From: Bacillota bacterium
GTDB taxonomy: Bacteria; Bacillota; Clostridia; Peptostreptococcales; Natronincolaceae
Direction: 5' to 3'
Assembly (NCBI GenBank): GCA_023387935.1
Contig: JAEWHG010000225.1
Span: forward strand, 1-6,311
DNA length: 6,311 nt
The translations under genes were made by a program, and so were the position numbers. Position 1 is the stretch's first letter. Every line of letters starts with the position of its first letter. Below, piece after piece: positions 5,386 through 6,311 of the stretch. Under the pieces are notes generated by a model. That model was given only the letters and a program-made list of their open reading frames with translations, had not been told where the DNA came from and did no database searches.

Positions 5386-6252
5386 ATGGAAATAAAAGTT
5401 TATACATTAAATGCCTTTGCCAAAACAGATCATGGTGGAAATCCAGCAGGAGTAGTTTTAGATGCAGATATTTTATCTGTAGATGATATGCAAAAGATAG
5501 CATCAAAAGTTGGTTTTTCAGAAACGGCATTTGTAAGAAAATCTAAGGGTGCTGATTTTAAAGTTTCATTTTTCACACCTAATAAAGAAGTAGATTTATG
5601 TGGGCATGCTACTATTGCAACATTCTATTTATTAACCAATAAAGGAATTATACAACCAGGAGAGTATACCCAAGAAACAAGAGCTGGCATTTTAAGTGTA
5701 GAATGCAGTAATAATACAATTTACATGAGTCAATGTAACCCAAAATTTTATGAGGTTTTGGATAAAAAAGAAATAGCTGATACACTGAATATTAATGAAG
5801 ATGATATTATGGATAATCTTCCAATTCAAATCGTGTCTACAGGATTAAAGGATATTTTAATTCCAATTAAGTCATTGAAGACATTACAGGACATAAAACT
5901 TGATTTTGATAAAATATCATCCTTTAGTAAAAAACAAAATGCAGTTGGATATCATCTTTTTACATTAGAAACAGAATATGATTCAACTGCTCACTGTAGA
6001 AACTTTGCACCTTTATATGATATTCCAGAAGAAGCTGCAACAGGAACATCTACTGGAGCGTTAAGTAGCTATTTATATAAATATGGAATCATATCAGAGA
6101 AGGATGCCGAAGGTATGGTTTTTGAGCAAGGATATTCTATGAAAAAACCTTCGGAAATTTTAAGTAGTTTAATTATACAAAATCGAGAAATAAAGGAAGT
6201 AAAAGTTGGGGGAAGTGCTTTGAACATAGAAGAAATCAATATATTTATTTAA
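5386..6252 (+). CDS. PhzF-family isomerase-like protein
   Basis: This 288-residue cytosolic protein of the PhzF/diaminopimelate-epimerase fold is full length for the family (about 260-300). The ATG follows SD AAGGGG with 8 bases between. Hallmarks are MEIKVYTLNAFA, then GGNPAGVVLDA (17-27), KVGFSETAFV (41-50) with Glu46 in the place of the catalytic glutamate of PhzF, and VDLCGHATIATFYLL (69-83), whose CGHAT loop is highly conserved. The second half has RNFAPLYDIPEEAATGTSTGALSSYL (205-230), matching the family's RxFAPxxGIxEDPATGSAxGAL block with several substitutions, and EQGYSMKKPSEI (247-258). PhzF itself isomerises dihydro-3-hydroxyanthranilate in phenazine synthesis. No other phenazine gene is present, and most homologues have unknown substrates, so a phenazine role should not be inferred. 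It is transcribed alone as far as can be seen. Confidence 0.92.
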   Translation: MEIKVYTLNAFAKTDHGGNPAGVVLDADILSVDDMQKIASKVGFSETAFVRKSKGADFKVSFFTPNKEVDLCGHATIATFYLLTNKGIIQPGEYTQETRAGILSVECSNNTIYMSQCNPKFYEVLDKKEIADTLNINEDDIMDNLPIQIVSTGLKDILIPIKSLKTLQDIKLDFDKISSFSKKQNAVGYHLFTLETEYDSTAHCRNFAPLYDIPEEAATGTSTGALSSYLYKYGIISEKDAEGMVFEQGYSMKKPSEILSSLIIQNREIKEVKVGGSALNIEEINIFI

Positions 6253-6270
6253 TATATATGTACTTATATA
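6253..6270. repeat. AT-rich imperfect dyad after the PhzF-like gene
   Basis: TATATATGTACTTATATA has arms TATATA around a central GTAC, with one T/T mismatch pair. There is no T-tract, so it is a poor terminator, and it may be chance in AT-rich DNA. Confidence 0.2.
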
Positions 6271-6292
6271 ATAGATAGTTGTTACAATATTA

Positions 6293-6298
6293 TTGACA
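6293..6298 (+). promoter_or_regulatory. Consensus -35 box at the window edge
   Basis: TTGACA matches the sigma-A -35 consensus exactly and lies 40 bases after the PhzF-like stop. The window ends 13 bases later, before any -10 box would appear, so this is likely the start of a further transcription unit to the right. Confidence 0.45.
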
Positions 6299-6311
6299 GG
6301 GTAAATCTAGT

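Overview
The DNA is strongly AT-rich, all genes lie on the + strand, starts carry strong purine-rich Shine-Dalgarno (SD) sequences, and AGA/ATA/TTA codons dominate. This points to a low-GC Bacillota, most likely a member of the Clostridia (Clostridium or a relative). No rRNA, tRNA, CRISPR array, transposase, integrase or phage gene is visible. The window looks like an ordinary accessory chromosomal stretch of small, loosely related genes.

Layout. (1) 1-206 is the 3' end of a nucleoside 2-deoxyribosyltransferase-like gene. It is followed by about 250 bases (207-457) with a possible gene scrap and then a candidate promoter and operator: a 17-base imperfect dyad at 401-417 over a -35/-10 pair. 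(2) 458-1195 and 1250-1873 encode two membrane proteins. The first has a DUF3784-like N-terminal part joined to a bacterial PH-like C-terminal part; the second is an unrecognised four-helix protein with a cytosolic alpha/beta insert. They probably form a two-gene unit. (3) 1991-2455 and 2743-3546 are two dissimilar GNAT acetyltransferases. They flank a decayed coding segment (2465-2708) with one in-frame stop and one frameshift at an A7 run. (4) 3584-4021 is a small conserved hypothetical (tentatively DUF6054-like). It is followed by a NimA-like pyridoxamine-5'-phosphate-oxidase-fold protein at 4107-4580. (5) 4778-5227 is msrB, with a perfect hairpin terminator at 5262-5285. (6) 5386-6252 is a PhzF-family isomerase-like gene with its own extended -10 promoter. 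A consensus -35 box (6293-6298) at the window edge suggests another transcription unit just beyond.

How the genes work together. No single pathway is evident. NimA-like, MsrB, PhzF-like and GNAT proteins are commonly scattered single-gene detoxification, repair or small-molecule-modification functions in clostridial genomes. The least explained items are the membrane-protein pair with its dyad-marked promoter, the decayed reading frame between the acetyltransferases, and the DUF6054-like gene. I see no convincing evidence of a new multi-gene system; the membrane pair at 458-1873 is the best candidate for uncharacterised biology.
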